Assembly (NCBI RefSeq): GCF_900107405.1
Contig: NZ_FNPV01000005.1
Span: 124,001 to 188,000 of the forward strand
Length of the DNA stretch: 64,000 nucleotides
Direction of reading: 5' to 3'
Source of the DNA: Tindallia californiensis
GTDB taxonomy: Bacteria > Bacillota > Clostridia > Peptostreptococcales > Tindalliaceae
Part shown: in pieces, positions 33,998-43,416 of the stretch
Layout of the letters: each line of letters begins with the position of its first letter
Numbering within the stretch: position 1 is the first letter of the stretch
The notes under the pieces: model-generated
Told to the model about the DNA's origin: nothing
Seen by the model: the letters and a program-made list of their open reading frames with translations, nothing else
Database searches by the model: none
Program-made: the position numbers and the translations under genes

Positions 33998-35302
33998 ATG
34001 AACATGTTAGATTTGATTTACAAAAAACGTAACGGTGAAATATTGCAAAAGGAAGAGATAGCTTTCTTTGTAAATGCTGTTACAAACAATTCTGTTCCTG
34101 ATTATCAAATAGCTGCTTTTTTAATGACTATTTTTTTTCAAAAGATGAATAAGCACGAAACAGCAAATCTTACAGAGGCAATGATGAATTCAGGTGATAT
34201 CGTTTCTTTGACTGAAATTGATGGTGTTAAAGTAGATAAACATAGTACTGGTGGTGTTGGTGATAAAACAACTATTGCTTTAGGACCAATGGTTGCTGCT
34301 TGTGGGGTTCCGGTGGCAAAAATGTCTGGAAGAGGTTTAGGGCATACAGGTGGTACTATTGATAAGCTCGAAGCTTTTACAGGCATCAAAACAGATATGA
34401 GTATTGATGATTTTATTCAACGTGTTAATGATATTCAACTAGCTGTTGCCGGACAAACATCAAACTTAGCACCAGCTGATAAAAAGCTATATGCCTTAAG
34501 GGATGTTACAGGAACAGTAGACAATATTTCATTGATAGCTAGTAGTGTTATGTCTAAGAAATTGGCATCAGGTGCTGATGCCATTGTTTTAGATGTTAAA
34601 TATGGCAGTGGCGCTTTTATGAAAACTTCAGCAGATGCTGAAGAGTTAGCTGCTTTAATGGTTTCAATTGGAGAGAAACTTAATCGTAAAATCGTTGCAT
34701 TAGTAACAGATATGGATCAGCCACTGGGATATGCTATCGGAAATACACTTGAAGTAATAGAAGCAATTAATGTTTTAAAGGGTAAAGGACCAGAAGATGT
34801 GACACGTCTATGCATAGAACTAGGATCACAAATTCTTGTTTTAGCTGAAAAAACCGACTCTTTATCTAACGCTAGAAATATGATGAAAGAAACTATTAAT
34901 AATGGTAGTGCTTTGAATAAGTTGAAGCAGTTTGTTCAACTACAGAATGGAGACACTCGATTGATAGATTCTGAAGAGTCATTCTGGTCAACAAAATTTC
35001 AATACAACGTTATTGCAAAAGAAAGTGGGTTTGTTTACTCTATTAACGCTGAATACATTGGAAAAGCTGCATTAGCCTTAGGAGCAGGTCGTACTACAAA
35101 AGACAGTGTTATTGATTTGAATGTTGGTATCATCTTAAATAAGAAGCGAGGAGAATATGTAAACGCAAATGAATCGATTGCTATCATTTATTCTAATGAC
35201 AACGGATTAATATCAGAAGCAGAAAAATGGATAGAACAGGCATATCATTTCAATCAAGATAAACCTGAAGAAGTAGAAATGATACAAAAGATTATTAAAT
35301 AG
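33998..35302 (+). CDS. pdp: Pyrimidine-nucleoside phosphorylase
   Basis: Phosphorolysis of uridine and thymidine to base and (deoxy)ribose-1-phosphate, which DeoB then converts. Family signature 'KMSGRGLGHTGGTIDKLEA' and the phosphate-binding 'DKHSTGGVGDKTT' are present, as is 'VLDVKYGSGAFM'. 434 residues fits the Bacillus Pdp type, which has broader specificity than DeoA. ATG with GATGAGGGATG upstream; the 99-base gap after deoB holds no clear promoter or terminator. Confidence 0.93.
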   Translation: MNMLDLIYKKRNGEILQKEEIAFFVNAVTNNSVPDYQIAAFLMTIFFQKMNKHETANLTEAMMNSGDIVSLTEIDGVKVDKHSTGGVGDKTTIALGPMVAACGVPVAKMSGRGLGHTGGTIDKLEAFTGIKTDMSIDDFIQRVNDIQLAVAGQTSNLAPADKKLYALRDVTGTVDNISLIASSVMSKKLASGADAIVLDVKYGSGAFMKTSADAEELAALMVSIGEKLNRKIVALVTDMDQPLGYAIGNTLEVIEAINVLKGKGPEDVTRLCIELGSQILVLAEKTDSLSNARNMMKETINNGSALNKLKQFVQLQNGDTRLIDSEESFWSTKFQYNVIAKESGFVYSINAEYIGKAALALGAGRTTKDSVIDLNVGIILNKKRGEYVNANESIAIIYSNDNGLISEAEKWIEQAYHFNQDKPEEVEMIQKIIK

Positions 35303-35322
35303 TTTGTTGAAAGGATGTTATT

Positions 35323-37944
35323 ATGAAGCTCATCACCAGTCATCAAAATCTGGATTTTGATGGACTTGCTAGTATGGTTGCTTGTTCTAAGCTACATCCA
35401 GATGCGGTGATGGCTTTTTCTGGTAACTTAGAACAGGAAGTTAAAAGATTTTATACTTTTTATAAGAATGTATTATCTATACGATTTTCTAATAAAATTA
35501 AAATAGAACATATAACTAGTCTTATCATTGTTGATATTCATACTTCAGATCGTATAGGAAAGTTTAAGGAAATTGTAAGTAAAGTGCCTGTGACTATTTA
35601 TGATCATCATTTTCCAAATGACAGAGCAATGCTAGGTGCTAGTCTTCATATGCACAAATATGGTGCTTGTATTACTATTTTAATCGAAGAATTAATGAAT
35701 AAAGATATTGAAATCAACCCTTTTGAAGCAACACTTTTTGCACTGGGTATTTATGCGGATACCAATTGCCTTACTTTCTCTAATACTACAAGTCAAGATG
35801 CTAAGGCTTTATCTTTTTTGTTAGAAAAAGAAGCTAATTTAGAAATTATTAATGATTATATACAAGATACTTGGAGCCCAGAACATGAAGAAGTGTTTAC
35901 TATGTTGCTTCATAACTCTGAGACAATAGAAATAAATCACTTTAGGGTTGCTATTGCAACTTATTCAAGTGAAAAATTTGTGAATGAAGTAGGAATTATC
36001 GCAAACAAAGTTTTAGATGTTCTCAGAGCTGATGCTGTTTTTTTAATTGTTCGAATGGAAGAGCGTTGTTATCTAATCGGTAGAAGTGTGGAAGACAACA
36101 TCAATATACCTTTTGCACTGCAGAAATTCAAGGGCGCTGGTCATCCAAGAGCGGCATCAGCAACAGTGCGTAATGGCAATCCAGAACAATTGAAAGGTGA
36201 ACTGTTAAAAGAGTTACCAAAAAGAATTGCACCTCAGATTGTTGCAAAAGAAATAATGAGCTGGCCAGTAAAATCTCTTGATGAAAATGTATCTATTGAT
36301 GAAGCGAATCGCATTATGCTGAGGTATGGACATACAGGAATGCCTGTTATTGATGAGAATAAAAAGATATCTGGTATTATATCTCGTACAGATATCGAAA
36401 AAGCTATAAACCATGGTCTCTCCCATGCACCTATTAAAGCATTCATGAGCCATGATGTTGTTACAATCAAACCCTCTACCTCATTAAACGAAATTAATGA
36501 GCTGTTAGTAACTCATAATATTGGAAGGCTACCTGTTGTTGACAATAGTCGATTGACAGGCATTGTTACTAGAACAGACTTACTAAAATATTTACATGGC
36601 ACGAACAGTTCTTACTGGTATCAACAGCTTTTTAGTAACAATGATGAAAGAATATATCAATGCTCTGAGTCAATTGATCGTCTTCCTTCTAAAATAAAAA
36701 GCTTACTATTATTAGCAGGAGAAGTTGGTGATGAGTTAAATCAAAAGGTTTATATTGTAGGTGGTTTTGTAAGAGACTTACTTTTAAAAACAGATAACTG
36801 GGATTTGGACTTTGTTACAGAAGGAGATGGCATTGAGCTTGCCCGACAATTAAATCATAAGATAGGTGGCAAGCTAACGATACATGAAAAATTTGGAACG
36901 GCGGTAATCAAACTTCCTCAGTTTATTTCTATTGATATCGTAACAGCACGTAGAGAGTATTATGAATATCCAGCAGCTCTACCGAAGGTTGAGCGCAGCA
37001 ATATATGGAGTGATTTATTTCGGCGTGATTTTACTATTAATTGTATGGCTATAGCGCTTAATCAAGATAATTTTGGTGAAATGATAGATTATTTTGGCGG
37101 TATGAAAGATTTACAAGATAAACAAATTAGAGTTCTTTATAATTTGAGTTTTATCGAAGATCCAACCAGGATTTTTAGAGCCATTCGTTTTGCAGCTCGG
37201 TTTAATTTTACCATTGAAAAATCAACATGTCAGTACATTGAACAGGCTATCAGTGCAAATATGCTTGAAAAACTGAGTAATGATCGAATTCGAGAAGAGA
37301 TAATTCATATTATTCGAGAACAAGATGTTCTTGATAAAAGTTTACAGATGTTGAATTCATTTAAAATATTCAAATCCTTAGATCCATCACTTACTATAAA
37401 TAGTATGGTGATTCGAAAAGTAAAAAATGTCCGTTTTTCTTTGGAAGGTTTTCGACAATTATCGAGTAAACCATTCAATCAAACCATCGTAATGCTAATG
37501 CAACTAATATCAGAAGTAGACACAGATAAAATATCTGAAGTTCTAAAAAAACTAATAGCCAATGAAACACTAGTTAATTCTATTACTCAATCAATGGTTA
37601 AAAGAAGAAGTGTATATGAAATTTTGAGTCAGGAAGAAGTTGATCGATATACAATCTATACAGCATTAAAACCGCATTCAGATGAAGCACTAATCTTTTT
37701 CTATAATGACTCAGAAAATCCTTATGTTAGACACTATATCGCATTTTATAAATTGAAACTATCTTCTATTCACATAAAGATTACTGGCAAAGACCTTCAA
37801 GAAATGGGGATAAAGCCTGGTCCTATTTATAAAATGATAATGGATAGTGTATTAAAAGCAAAAGTTTTAGGGACAATATATGATCGTAATGGTGAACTTG
37901 AGTTTGCTAAACAAAAGTATCACCGAATAAAAGGAGGAAATTGA
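35323..37944 (+). CDS. DHH-CBS-tRNA nucleotidyltransferase multidomain protein
   Basis: 873 residues in three blocks. Residues 1-310 form a DHH/DHHA1 phosphoesterase ('LDFDGLASM', 'VDIHTSD', 'YDHHFPND', then 'FKGAGHPRAASAT'). Residues 310-430 hold two CBS domains ('GHTGMPVID' and 'HNIGRLPVVD'), which usually sense adenosyl nucleotides. Residues 460-873 are a class II CCA-adding/poly(A) polymerase with 'VGGFVRDLLL', the catalytic 'DLDFV' pair, and 'RIFRAIRFAARFNF'. The architecture is known from several deep-branching bacteria and Clostridia, where it completes or repairs tRNA 3' ends, sometimes adding only A or only C. Whether a second CCA enzyme exists cannot be seen here. Confidence 0.9.
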   Translation: MKLITSHQNLDFDGLASMVACSKLHPDAVMAFSGNLEQEVKRFYTFYKNVLSIRFSNKIKIEHITSLIIVDIHTSDRIGKFKEIVSKVPVTIYDHHFPNDRAMLGASLHMHKYGACITILIEELMNKDIEINPFEATLFALGIYADTNCLTFSNTTSQDAKALSFLLEKEANLEIINDYIQDTWSPEHEEVFTMLLHNSETIEINHFRVAIATYSSEKFVNEVGIIANKVLDVLRADAVFLIVRMEERCYLIGRSVEDNINIPFALQKFKGAGHPRAASATVRNGNPEQLKGELLKELPKRIAPQIVAKEIMSWPVKSLDENVSIDEANRIMLRYGHTGMPVIDENKKISGIISRTDIEKAINHGLSHAPIKAFMSHDVVTIKPSTSLNEINELLVTHNIGRLPVVDNSRLTGIVTRTDLLKYLHGTNSSYWYQQLFSNNDERIYQCSESIDRLPSKIKSLLLLAGEVGDELNQKVYIVGGFVRDLLLKTDNWDLDFVTEGDGIELARQLNHKIGGKLTIHEKFGTAVIKLPQFISIDIVTARREYYEYPAALPKVERSNIWSDLFRRDFTINCMAIALNQDNFGEMIDYFGGMKDLQDKQIRVLYNLSFIEDPTRIFRAIRFAARFNFTIEKSTCQYIEQAISANMLEKLSNDRIREEIIHIIREQDVLDKSLQMLNSFKIFKSLDPSLTINSMVIRKVKNVRFSLEGFRQLSSKPFNQTIVMLMQLISEVDTDKISEVLKKLIANETLVNSITQSMVKRRSVYEILSQEEVDRYTIYTALKPHSDEALIFFYNDSENPYVRHYIAFYKLKLSSIHIKITGKDLQEMGIKPGPIYKMIMDSVLKAKVLGTIYDRNGELEFAKQKYHRIKGGN

Positions 37945-38570
37945 TGTTTAATTTAGATCCAGCAAGAATCATGATGATATTACCTGGTATTTTAATAGGG
38001 TTAACCATCCATGAGTTTTCTCATGGATATACGGCATATCTACTTGGAGACGATACGGCTCGAAATCAAGGACGGTTAACATTAAATCCTGTTGCACATA
38101 TTGATCCTGTAGGTTTTTTTATGCTAATCTTTGCTGGGTTTGGTTGGGCAAAACCAGTACCGATAAACCCATATTATTTTACAGATCGTAGAAAAGGTAC
38201 CTTTTTAGTATCCATTGCAGGACCACTGTCTAATATTGTTATGGCATTTCTCTTGACAACTCTATTAGGGGTGTTAATGCGCACTGTCGGTACGAGTTTT
38301 GCCGTACAGCGTATTATCTTATCAGCAGTTTCCATCAATTTGGTACTAGCGGTTTTTAATCTCTTTCCAATACCGCCATTAGATGGCTCTAAAATATTAA
38401 TGTCATTATTTCCATCGAGATTTGAGGAAACATTTTACCAAATCGAACAATATTCTGTGATTATTTTAATGATACTTCTTGTTTTTGGAGTAATTCGGAA
38501 TATTTTATTTCCTATCGTAGATGTACTCTATAATATGTTGCTTCTATATTTAAGTGCGATCGTTTTCTAG
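37944..38570 (+). CDS. Site-2 protease-like M50 metallopeptidase
   Basis: Membrane zinc protease of the short Rce1-less S2P type. HExxH appears as 'HEFSH' in the first helix, and the third zinc ligand motif 'NLFPIPPLDGSKIL' in the last helices. Five or so hydrophobic segments, 208 residues, no PDZ domain. The ATG follows AAGGAGG by six bases and overlaps the stop of the upstream gene. It sits between the nucleotidyltransferase and scpA as in many Firmicutes. The substrate is unknown. Confidence 0.88.
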   Translation: MFNLDPARIMMILPGILIGLTIHEFSHGYTAYLLGDDTARNQGRLTLNPVAHIDPVGFFMLIFAGFGWAKPVPINPYYFTDRRKGTFLVSIAGPLSNIVMAFLLTTLLGVLMRTVGTSFAVQRIILSAVSINLVLAVFNLFPIPPLDGSKILMSLFPSRFEETFYQIEQYSVIILMILLVFGVIRNILFPIVDVLYNMLLLYLSAIVF

Positions 38571-38600
38571 TTAAATATCATTAAAGAAGGTGAGTACCAG

Positions 38601-39365
38601 ATGTCATATCATTTGAAACTAAAAGTTTTTGAAGGACCACTTGACTTATTATATCATCTCATCCAAGTCAATAAGATAGATATTTATGATATTCCGATAC
38701 ATGAAATAACAGATCAGTATATGGATTATTTACAAACAATACAATCCTTAGATTTGGAAATAGCTAGTGAGTTTTTGGTGATGGCAGCAACTTTGTTGGA
38801 AATCAAATCGCGTATGCTTCTTCCAAAGGAAGAAAAAAATAGTGATGATACAACAGAAGAGAGCGATCCTAGAGATGAACTCGTAAATAAACTTTTAGAA
38901 TATCAGATCTATAAGGCTGCTGCCGATGAACTGAAGCGAAGCGAAGAACAGGTGACCAGTACCTACTTTAAAAGCCAGGAGGACTTGTCTAAATATTTAA
39001 TGGATCGTGGTGATGATGGACTACTTGACGATACTATCGATATTAACTGTCTTAAAGAAGCATTTGAAAAAGTTTTATTAAACTCCTTCCGTCGGAAATC
39101 AGCTACACAAACATCAAAACCTATACATCTCGCTAATGAGACCTATAAGGTTTCCCAGCAAATGTTGAAAATAAAGAAGGCATTACGCTCTTCAAATGCA
39201 GCTTTATCCTTCACTAATTTTTTTATTAATTTATCTTGTAAACAAGAAGTAGTAGTAACCTTTTTAGCTTTATTAGAAATGATTCAAAAGGGTTTGGTAA
39301 CGGTAAACAGTATTACTAACAGCATTAATGATAGAGTTGATTCGGAAATAAAGGAAGTGTCCTAA
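38601..39365 (+). CDS. scpA: Segregation and condensation protein A
   Basis: Kleisin subunit of the SMC-ScpAB condensin. N-terminal SMC-neck binding domain 'LKVFEGPLDLLYHLIQVNKIDIYDIPI', 'EFLVMAATLLEIKSRMLLP' and the C-terminal winged helix 'LLEMIQKGLVTV'. 254 residues. Followed three bases later by scpB, with which it forms the complex. The smc gene is not in this window. Confidence 0.95.
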   Translation: MSYHLKLKVFEGPLDLLYHLIQVNKIDIYDIPIHEITDQYMDYLQTIQSLDLEIASEFLVMAATLLEIKSRMLLPKEEKNSDDTTEESDPRDELVNKLLEYQIYKAAADELKRSEEQVTSTYFKSQEDLSKYLMDRGDDGLLDDTIDINCLKEAFEKVLLNSFRRKSATQTSKPIHLANETYKVSQQMLKIKKALRSSNAALSFTNFFINLSCKQEVVVTFLALLEMIQKGLVTVNSITNSINDRVDSEIKEVS

Positions 39366-39368
39366 AAA

Positions 39369-39914
39369 ATGAGCACTGAAAAGAAAAAAGCGGTGATTGA
39401 AGCATTGTTGTTTGCGTGGGGAGAAGAAATATCTGTAAAAGAAATATCAAAAGCTACTGGTTATTTTTATCGTGAAGTGGAATCACTCTTAACAGAAATG
39501 GAAGAAGACTATAAATTCTATCATCGTGGCATTATCCTTTTACGAATGGGTGATTATTATCAACTTTCAACAAACCCTGCTTACTCACAGTATATAGAAA
39601 AATTAATTTCTCCACAAAAACGCAAATCTATATCACAAGCGGCTCTGGAAACCCTAGCTATCATTGCATATAAGCAGCCTATTACAAGATCACTAGTGGA
39701 TAGTATAAGAGGTGTAAAATCGGATCACGCTATCAAAATTTTACTGGATAGAGGTCTTATTGAAACAAAAGGACGCTTAGATAAAATAGGCAAACCAATT
39801 TTGTATGGTACAACTCATACTTTTTTGAAATCTTTTGGCTTAACAACGCTTGATGATTTACCAAATACAGAAATGCTAACACCCTCAGAAAATGATGATC
39901 ATCTTGACAAGTGA
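39369..39914 (+). CDS. scpB: Segregation and condensation protein B
   Basis: Dimeric double winged-helix partner of ScpA. It has 'VIEALLFAWGEEISVKEIS', 'YYQLSTNPAYSQYIEKL', 'LSQAALETLAIIAYKQPITR'-type block and 'DHAIKILLDRGLIETKGR', all [14 protein letters not shown]. 181 residues. It ends the condensin pair; the next gene begins 74 bases on. Confidence 0.95.
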   Translation: MSTEKKKAVIEALLFAWGEEISVKEISKATGYFYREVESLLTEMEEDYKFYHRGIILLRMGDYYQLSTNPAYSQYIEKLISPQKRKSISQAALETLAIIAYKQPITRSLVDSIRGVKSDHAIKILLDRGLIETKGRLDKIGKPILYGTTHTFLKSFGLTTLDDLPNTEMLTPSENDDHLDK

Positions 39915-39987
39915 CAGTCGATGTACTATTCTTAAAATGTATATTTAGGGAATAGTATGGCGATATGTTAGTATAGGAGGATTTCTA

Positions 39988-41133
39988 ATGAGATCAGCTA
40001 CAAAAAATAACATTAATAAAACAATTCGAGTTCACAACAAAAGCAACACTCCGGATTTTTTAGTTCTTCAGAAGCAAAAAATGATCCAAAAATGCATTGA
40101 AATTGAATCCAAACTTCCTTCTTTTTTGTCTGATTTTTTTTTATTTCTGAAATCTTCCGTTGCGACTTCCACTAGATTAGCTTATCTTGAAGACATATAC
40201 TTCTTTTGCTTATACCTAATAAAAGAAACCCATAAAACTGATGCAGAATCTCCTTCACATATATCTTTAGACACTTTCAAAACTATCACAGCAAAGGATA
40301 TCAACTTTTTTTTAGGGCAATATTGTAGTAGGTATATTATCGAAGGAGAACACTCTTTTAAGGTAATAGAAAATCATCAGCGTTCTTTGGCACGAAAAAA
40401 ATCCTCGTTATCAGTTATGTTTAAAAATTTATTTAGAGATGATTTAATACCTAGAAACATAACGGATGGCTTTAACCCGATACAACTCCCAAAGCCACAA
40501 CCAGATGCTATAAAAAGATTAGAAATTGACGAAGTGGTAAAGCTGTTAGACATAGTGGAAAATGGTGACTTGCTGACGGATAAAGAAAAAAACTATTGGA
40601 AAAAGACAAAGTATAGAGATCGAGCTATTCTGGTTCTTTTTTTAACCTATGGACTTAGACTAAACGAATTGCAGCAATTAAATATATCGTCATTTAATTT
40701 TAATAGAGGAGAATTTAAGCTGTATAGAAAACGCGGAAAAGAAAGTCTTATGCCTATCAACTATTCTTGCGAAGAAGTAATTAAAGAGTATATTTATTAC
40801 GAAAGAGTAGCTGATGAAAATATATCTGCCGAACATCAAGATGCGCTCTTTTTATCATTACAAAAACGTCGGATGACAATTCGTGCCATTCGTAATATGG
40901 TTAAAAAGTATACCGCATTGATTCTTGGAACTTCTTCTAGAAATGGATATAGCCCTCATAAACTTAGAGCTACAGCAGCTACTGCTCTTATACAACAGGG
41001 ATTTTCAATATTTGATGTTCAAAATTTAATGGATCATGATAATGTAGCAACTACCCAGCTTTATGCTGCACATAAAAAAGATGCAAAAAGAGAATTGGTA
41101 AAAAATTTCGAATGGGTTGATAGTGAAAAATAA
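39988..41133 (+). CDS. Tyrosine recombinase adjacent to lexA
   Basis: 381-residue integrase-family protein, distinct from XerD in the same window. It has the full catalytic set: Arg in 'YGLRLNEL', Lys in 'KRGKESL', HxxR in 'HKLRATA', His in 'MDHDNVA' and Tyr in 'TTQLYAAH'. The N-terminal part is longer than in Xer proteins, with about 40 extra basic residues at the start. No att-like repeats, phage genes or cargo flank it, and it lies in a conserved scpB-lexA neighbourhood, so a chromosomal role is more likely than mobility. The exact target site is unknown. Confidence 0.85.
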   Translation: MRSATKNNINKTIRVHNKSNTPDFLVLQKQKMIQKCIEIESKLPSFLSDFFLFLKSSVATSTRLAYLEDIYFFCLYLIKETHKTDAESPSHISLDTFKTITAKDINFFLGQYCSRYIIEGEHSFKVIENHQRSLARKKSSLSVMFKNLFRDDLIPRNITDGFNPIQLPKPQPDAIKRLEIDEVVKLLDIVENGDLLTDKEKNYWKKTKYRDRAILVLFLTYGLRLNELQQLNISSFNFNRGEFKLYRKRGKESLMPINYSCEEVIKEYIYYERVADENISAEHQDALFLSLQKRRMTIRAIRNMVKKYTALILGTSSRNGYSPHKLRATAATALIQQGFSIFDVQNLMDHDNVATTQLYAAHKKDAKRELVKNFEWVDSEK

Positions 41134-41156
41134 TAGTCATAAGCAATTCAAAATGT

Positions 41157-41190
41157 GAACGTTTGTTTGTTTTATAATCTATGATATAAT
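41157..41190 (+). promoter_or_regulatory. lexA promoter overlapped by an SOS box
   Basis: GAAC-GTTT-GTTT (41157-41168) is one base from the Gram-positive LexA site GAAC-N4-GTTC and covers the -35 region (TTGTTT, 41163-41168). An extended -10, TG-A-TATAAT (41182-41190), follows with a 16-bp spacer. A second TATAAT lies at 41173-41178. This layout fits autorepression of lexA. Confidence 0.7.
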
Positions 41191-41218
41191 GACGACATAT
41201 TGAAAGGAGTGAATCGGC

Positions 41219-41839
41219 TTGTACGAAGATTTAACAATGAAGCAAAAATGTGTATTAAATTTTTTAAAAGAAACGGTTCTACAGAGAGGATATCCACCAT
41301 CTGTTCGTGAAATTGGTGAAGCCGTCGATTTAAAGTCAACTTCAACTGTACACAGTCACTTAACAAACTTAGAAAAAAAGGGATACATTAAAAGGGATCC
41401 TAGCAAACCTCGAGCTATTGAAATCATGGATTATCAATATCAAGATCAAAACATAAGCAAAAGAATGATAAACGTACCATTGGTAGGTAAAGTAACTGCC
41501 GGAGAGCCTATTTTAGCAACCGAAAATATTGAGGATGTTTTTCCGTTGCCAATTGATTTTTTAGAAACATCTGAGGATATTTTCATGTTGAAAATCGAAG
41601 GATTATCAATGGTTGAGGCAGGTATACTTAACAATGATCAGGTAGTTGTGAAAAAACAAAGCACTGCAGAAAATGGCGATATCGTTGTTGCTTTGTTAGA
41701 AGACGAAGCAACTGTTAAACGGTTTTTTAAAGAAAAAAAAGGATTCCGGTTACAGCCTGAAAACGATCATATGGAACCCTTATATGTTTCTGAAGTATTT
41801 ATTTTAGGCAAAGTAATTGGTTTGATACGACGATTTTAA
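41219..41839 (+). CDS. lexA: SOS repressor LexA
   Basis: Represses DNA damage genes until RecA-stimulated self-cleavage. N-terminal winged helix ('[26 protein letters not shown]'), linker, and S24 peptidase domain with the Ala-Gly cleavage site in 'GKVTAGEP', the catalytic Ser in '[10 protein letters not shown]' and Lys in 'ATVKRFFKE'. 206 residues. TTG start nine bases after GAAAGGAG. It is convergent with the next gene, overlapping by four bases. Confidence 0.95.
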   Translation: MYEDLTMKQKCVLNFLKETVLQRGYPPSVREIGEAVDLKSTSTVHSHLTNLEKKGYIKRDPSKPRAIEIMDYQYQDQNISKRMINVPLVGKVTAGEPILATENIEDVFPLPIDFLETSEDIFMLKIEGLSMVEAGILNNDQVVVKKQSTAENGDIVVALLEDEATVKRFFKEKKGFRLQPENDHMEPLYVSEVFILGKVIGLIRRF

Positions 41840-43107
41840 ACTATTTTATTTAGATGATTCAGAGCTTTCATAGTTCCCAGCTTTGAATGCGTATAGGTTA
41901 GTCCTCCTTGCAGATAAACATTGTAGGGACTGCGCATAGGTCCATCTGCACTTAGTTCTATTGAAGAGCCTTGTATAAATGCACCAGCGGCCATAATTAC
42001 TTGATCTTTGTATCCGGGCATACTCCATGGCATTGGTTTTACAAACGCATCAACTGGTGCTGCTTCCTGTATTCCTTTACAAAATGCCATAAGCTTTTGT
42101 GGACAATTCAGTTGAATCGCTTGAATAATATCACTTCTCTTCTCTTCTGGTGTTGGGTTAACAAAATAATTATACTTGCGAAAAACATGTGATGCTAGTA
42201 TAGCGCCTTTGACTGCTTCACTTACAGTATTAGGGGCTAAAAAGAAGCCTTGTAAAACTGTTCGTGAAGTACCAAAAGTTAAGCCACACTCTTTACCTAT
42301 CCCTGGTGCTGTTAAACGTTGTGACACTAATTCTATCAAAGATGCTCTTCCAGCAATATAGCCACCCGTTAAGACGATACCACCACCGGGATTTTTTATC
42401 AAAGACCCTGCCATGATGTCTGCTCCTACTGAAGTTGGTTCTTTTGTTTCCAAAAATTCACCATAACAATTATCAACCATTACGATTGAATCTGGTCGTT
42501 TTATTTTAACAAGTTCTATAATATGTTTCATTTTTTCAATAGTAATAGCTGGTCTAAAACTATATCCTGTTGAACGTTGTAAATATACCATTTTAGGATT
42601 TAAGCTTTCTAGTTTTTTTTCTACTTCTTCTTCATTGATTGAACCATTTTCTTTCAACTCTATTTGCTCATATTCAATATTTAATTTTTTTAAGCTGTGT
42701 GGATAGTTTCCTTCCAAACCAATTGTACTGTGCAATGTGTCATACGGAGGACCAGTGATGGAAATCATACATTCTCCAGGATTAAGCAATGATGTTAAGC
42801 ATAAACTTATCGCATGCGTCCCATTAACAATGTTTGGTCGCACTAAAGCATCTTCGGTATCGAAAGCTTCAGCAAAAATGCTTTCAACTTTTTCCCGACC
42901 TAAATCATTATATCCATAGCCCGTAGTCCAGTTGAAGTGCTGATCACTTAACTGGTGTTTTTGCATTGCATGAATTACTTTGTACTGATTTTCTTCCTTG
43001 ATATGATCGTATTCCATAAAAATGGAAGCCAATTGTTTTTCTGAAGCCTCCACATCTTTTATAATCTTAGCGTCTATTTGATAATTATTTATAAGCATTG
43101 ATGACAT
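41836..43107 (-). CDS. Methionine gamma-lyase-like PLP protein (YnbB / 'aluminium resistance' family)
   Basis: Pyridoxal phosphate-dependent fold type I protein of 423 residues. Visible are '[18 protein letters not shown]', 'GTHAISLCL', '[10 protein letters not shown]' with the PLP-binding Asp, and the presumed Schiff-base Lys in '[11 protein letters not shown]'. The family is annotated as methionine gamma-lyase-like or aluminium resistance protein; the real substrate is not established. In Firmicutes it commonly accompanies hfq, miaA and lexA, as here. The start has GAAGGA eleven bases upstream. Confidence 0.87.
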   Translation of the reverse strand: MSSMLINNYQIDAKIIKDVEASEKQLASIFMEYDHIKEENQYKVIHAMQKHQLSDQHFNWTTGYGYNDLGREKVESIFAEAFDTEDALVRPNIVNGTHAISLCLTSLLNPGECMISITGPPYDTLHSTIGLEGNYPHSLKKLNIEYEQIELKENGSINEEEVEKKLESLNPKMVYLQRSTGYSFRPAITIEKMKHIIELVKIKRPDSIVMVDNCYGEFLETKEPTSVGADIMAGSLIKNPGGGIVLTGGYIAGRASLIELVSQRLTAPGIGKECGLTFGTSRTVLQGFFLAPNTVSEAVKGAILASHVFRKYNYFVNPTPEEKRSDIIQAIQLNCPQKLMAFCKGIQEAAPVDAFVKPMPWSMPGYKDQVIMAAGAFIQGSSIELSADGPMRSPYNVYLQGGLTYTHSKLGTMKALNHLNKIV

Positions 43108-43161
43108 TCGGTATCATTTCCTTCACATGTAGTATAAATACATTGGTAGCTGCAATATGTT

Positions 43162-43416
43162 TTATTCTGTAATACCCGAGCTCTGTTGTTGAGAAGATTG
43201 ATAAAAGTTTATAGGCTTTGAGGGAATAACTGTTGAAATTGCATGCTTGTAGATTAGTTGTTGTTTGCCTTCTGTATCAAGTACAATGGTATAATTATCA
43301 AAACCTTTTACTAGCCCTTTAAGTTGAAAACCATTGATTAAATAAACGATTATTGAAATGTTTTCTTTGCGTACATGATTAAGAAAAACATCTTGTAAAT
43401 TCACATTATTTTTCAC
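43162..43416 (-). CDS. hfq: RNA chaperone Hfq
   Basis: Sm-like hexameric RNA-binding protein. 84 residues with Sm1 '[28 protein letters not shown]' and Sm2 '[13 protein letters not shown]'. The usual Hfq 'F.NG..L.G.V..FD.F' is present as '[21 protein letters not shown]', and the Sm2 'YKHAIST' is intact. GTG start nine bases after AAGGAG; it overlaps the end of miaA by 11 bases. Confidence 0.94.
   Translation of the reverse strand: MKNNVNLQDVFLNHVRKENISIIVYLINGFQLKGLVKGFDNYTIVLDTEGKQQLIYKHAISTVIPSKPINFYQSSQQQSSGITE

Noticed and set aside
39988-41133. Phage integrase marking a prophage or integrative element
   Set aside because: No phage genes, att duplications or tRNA gene flank it, and the neighbours scpB and lexA are housekeeping genes in the expected order.
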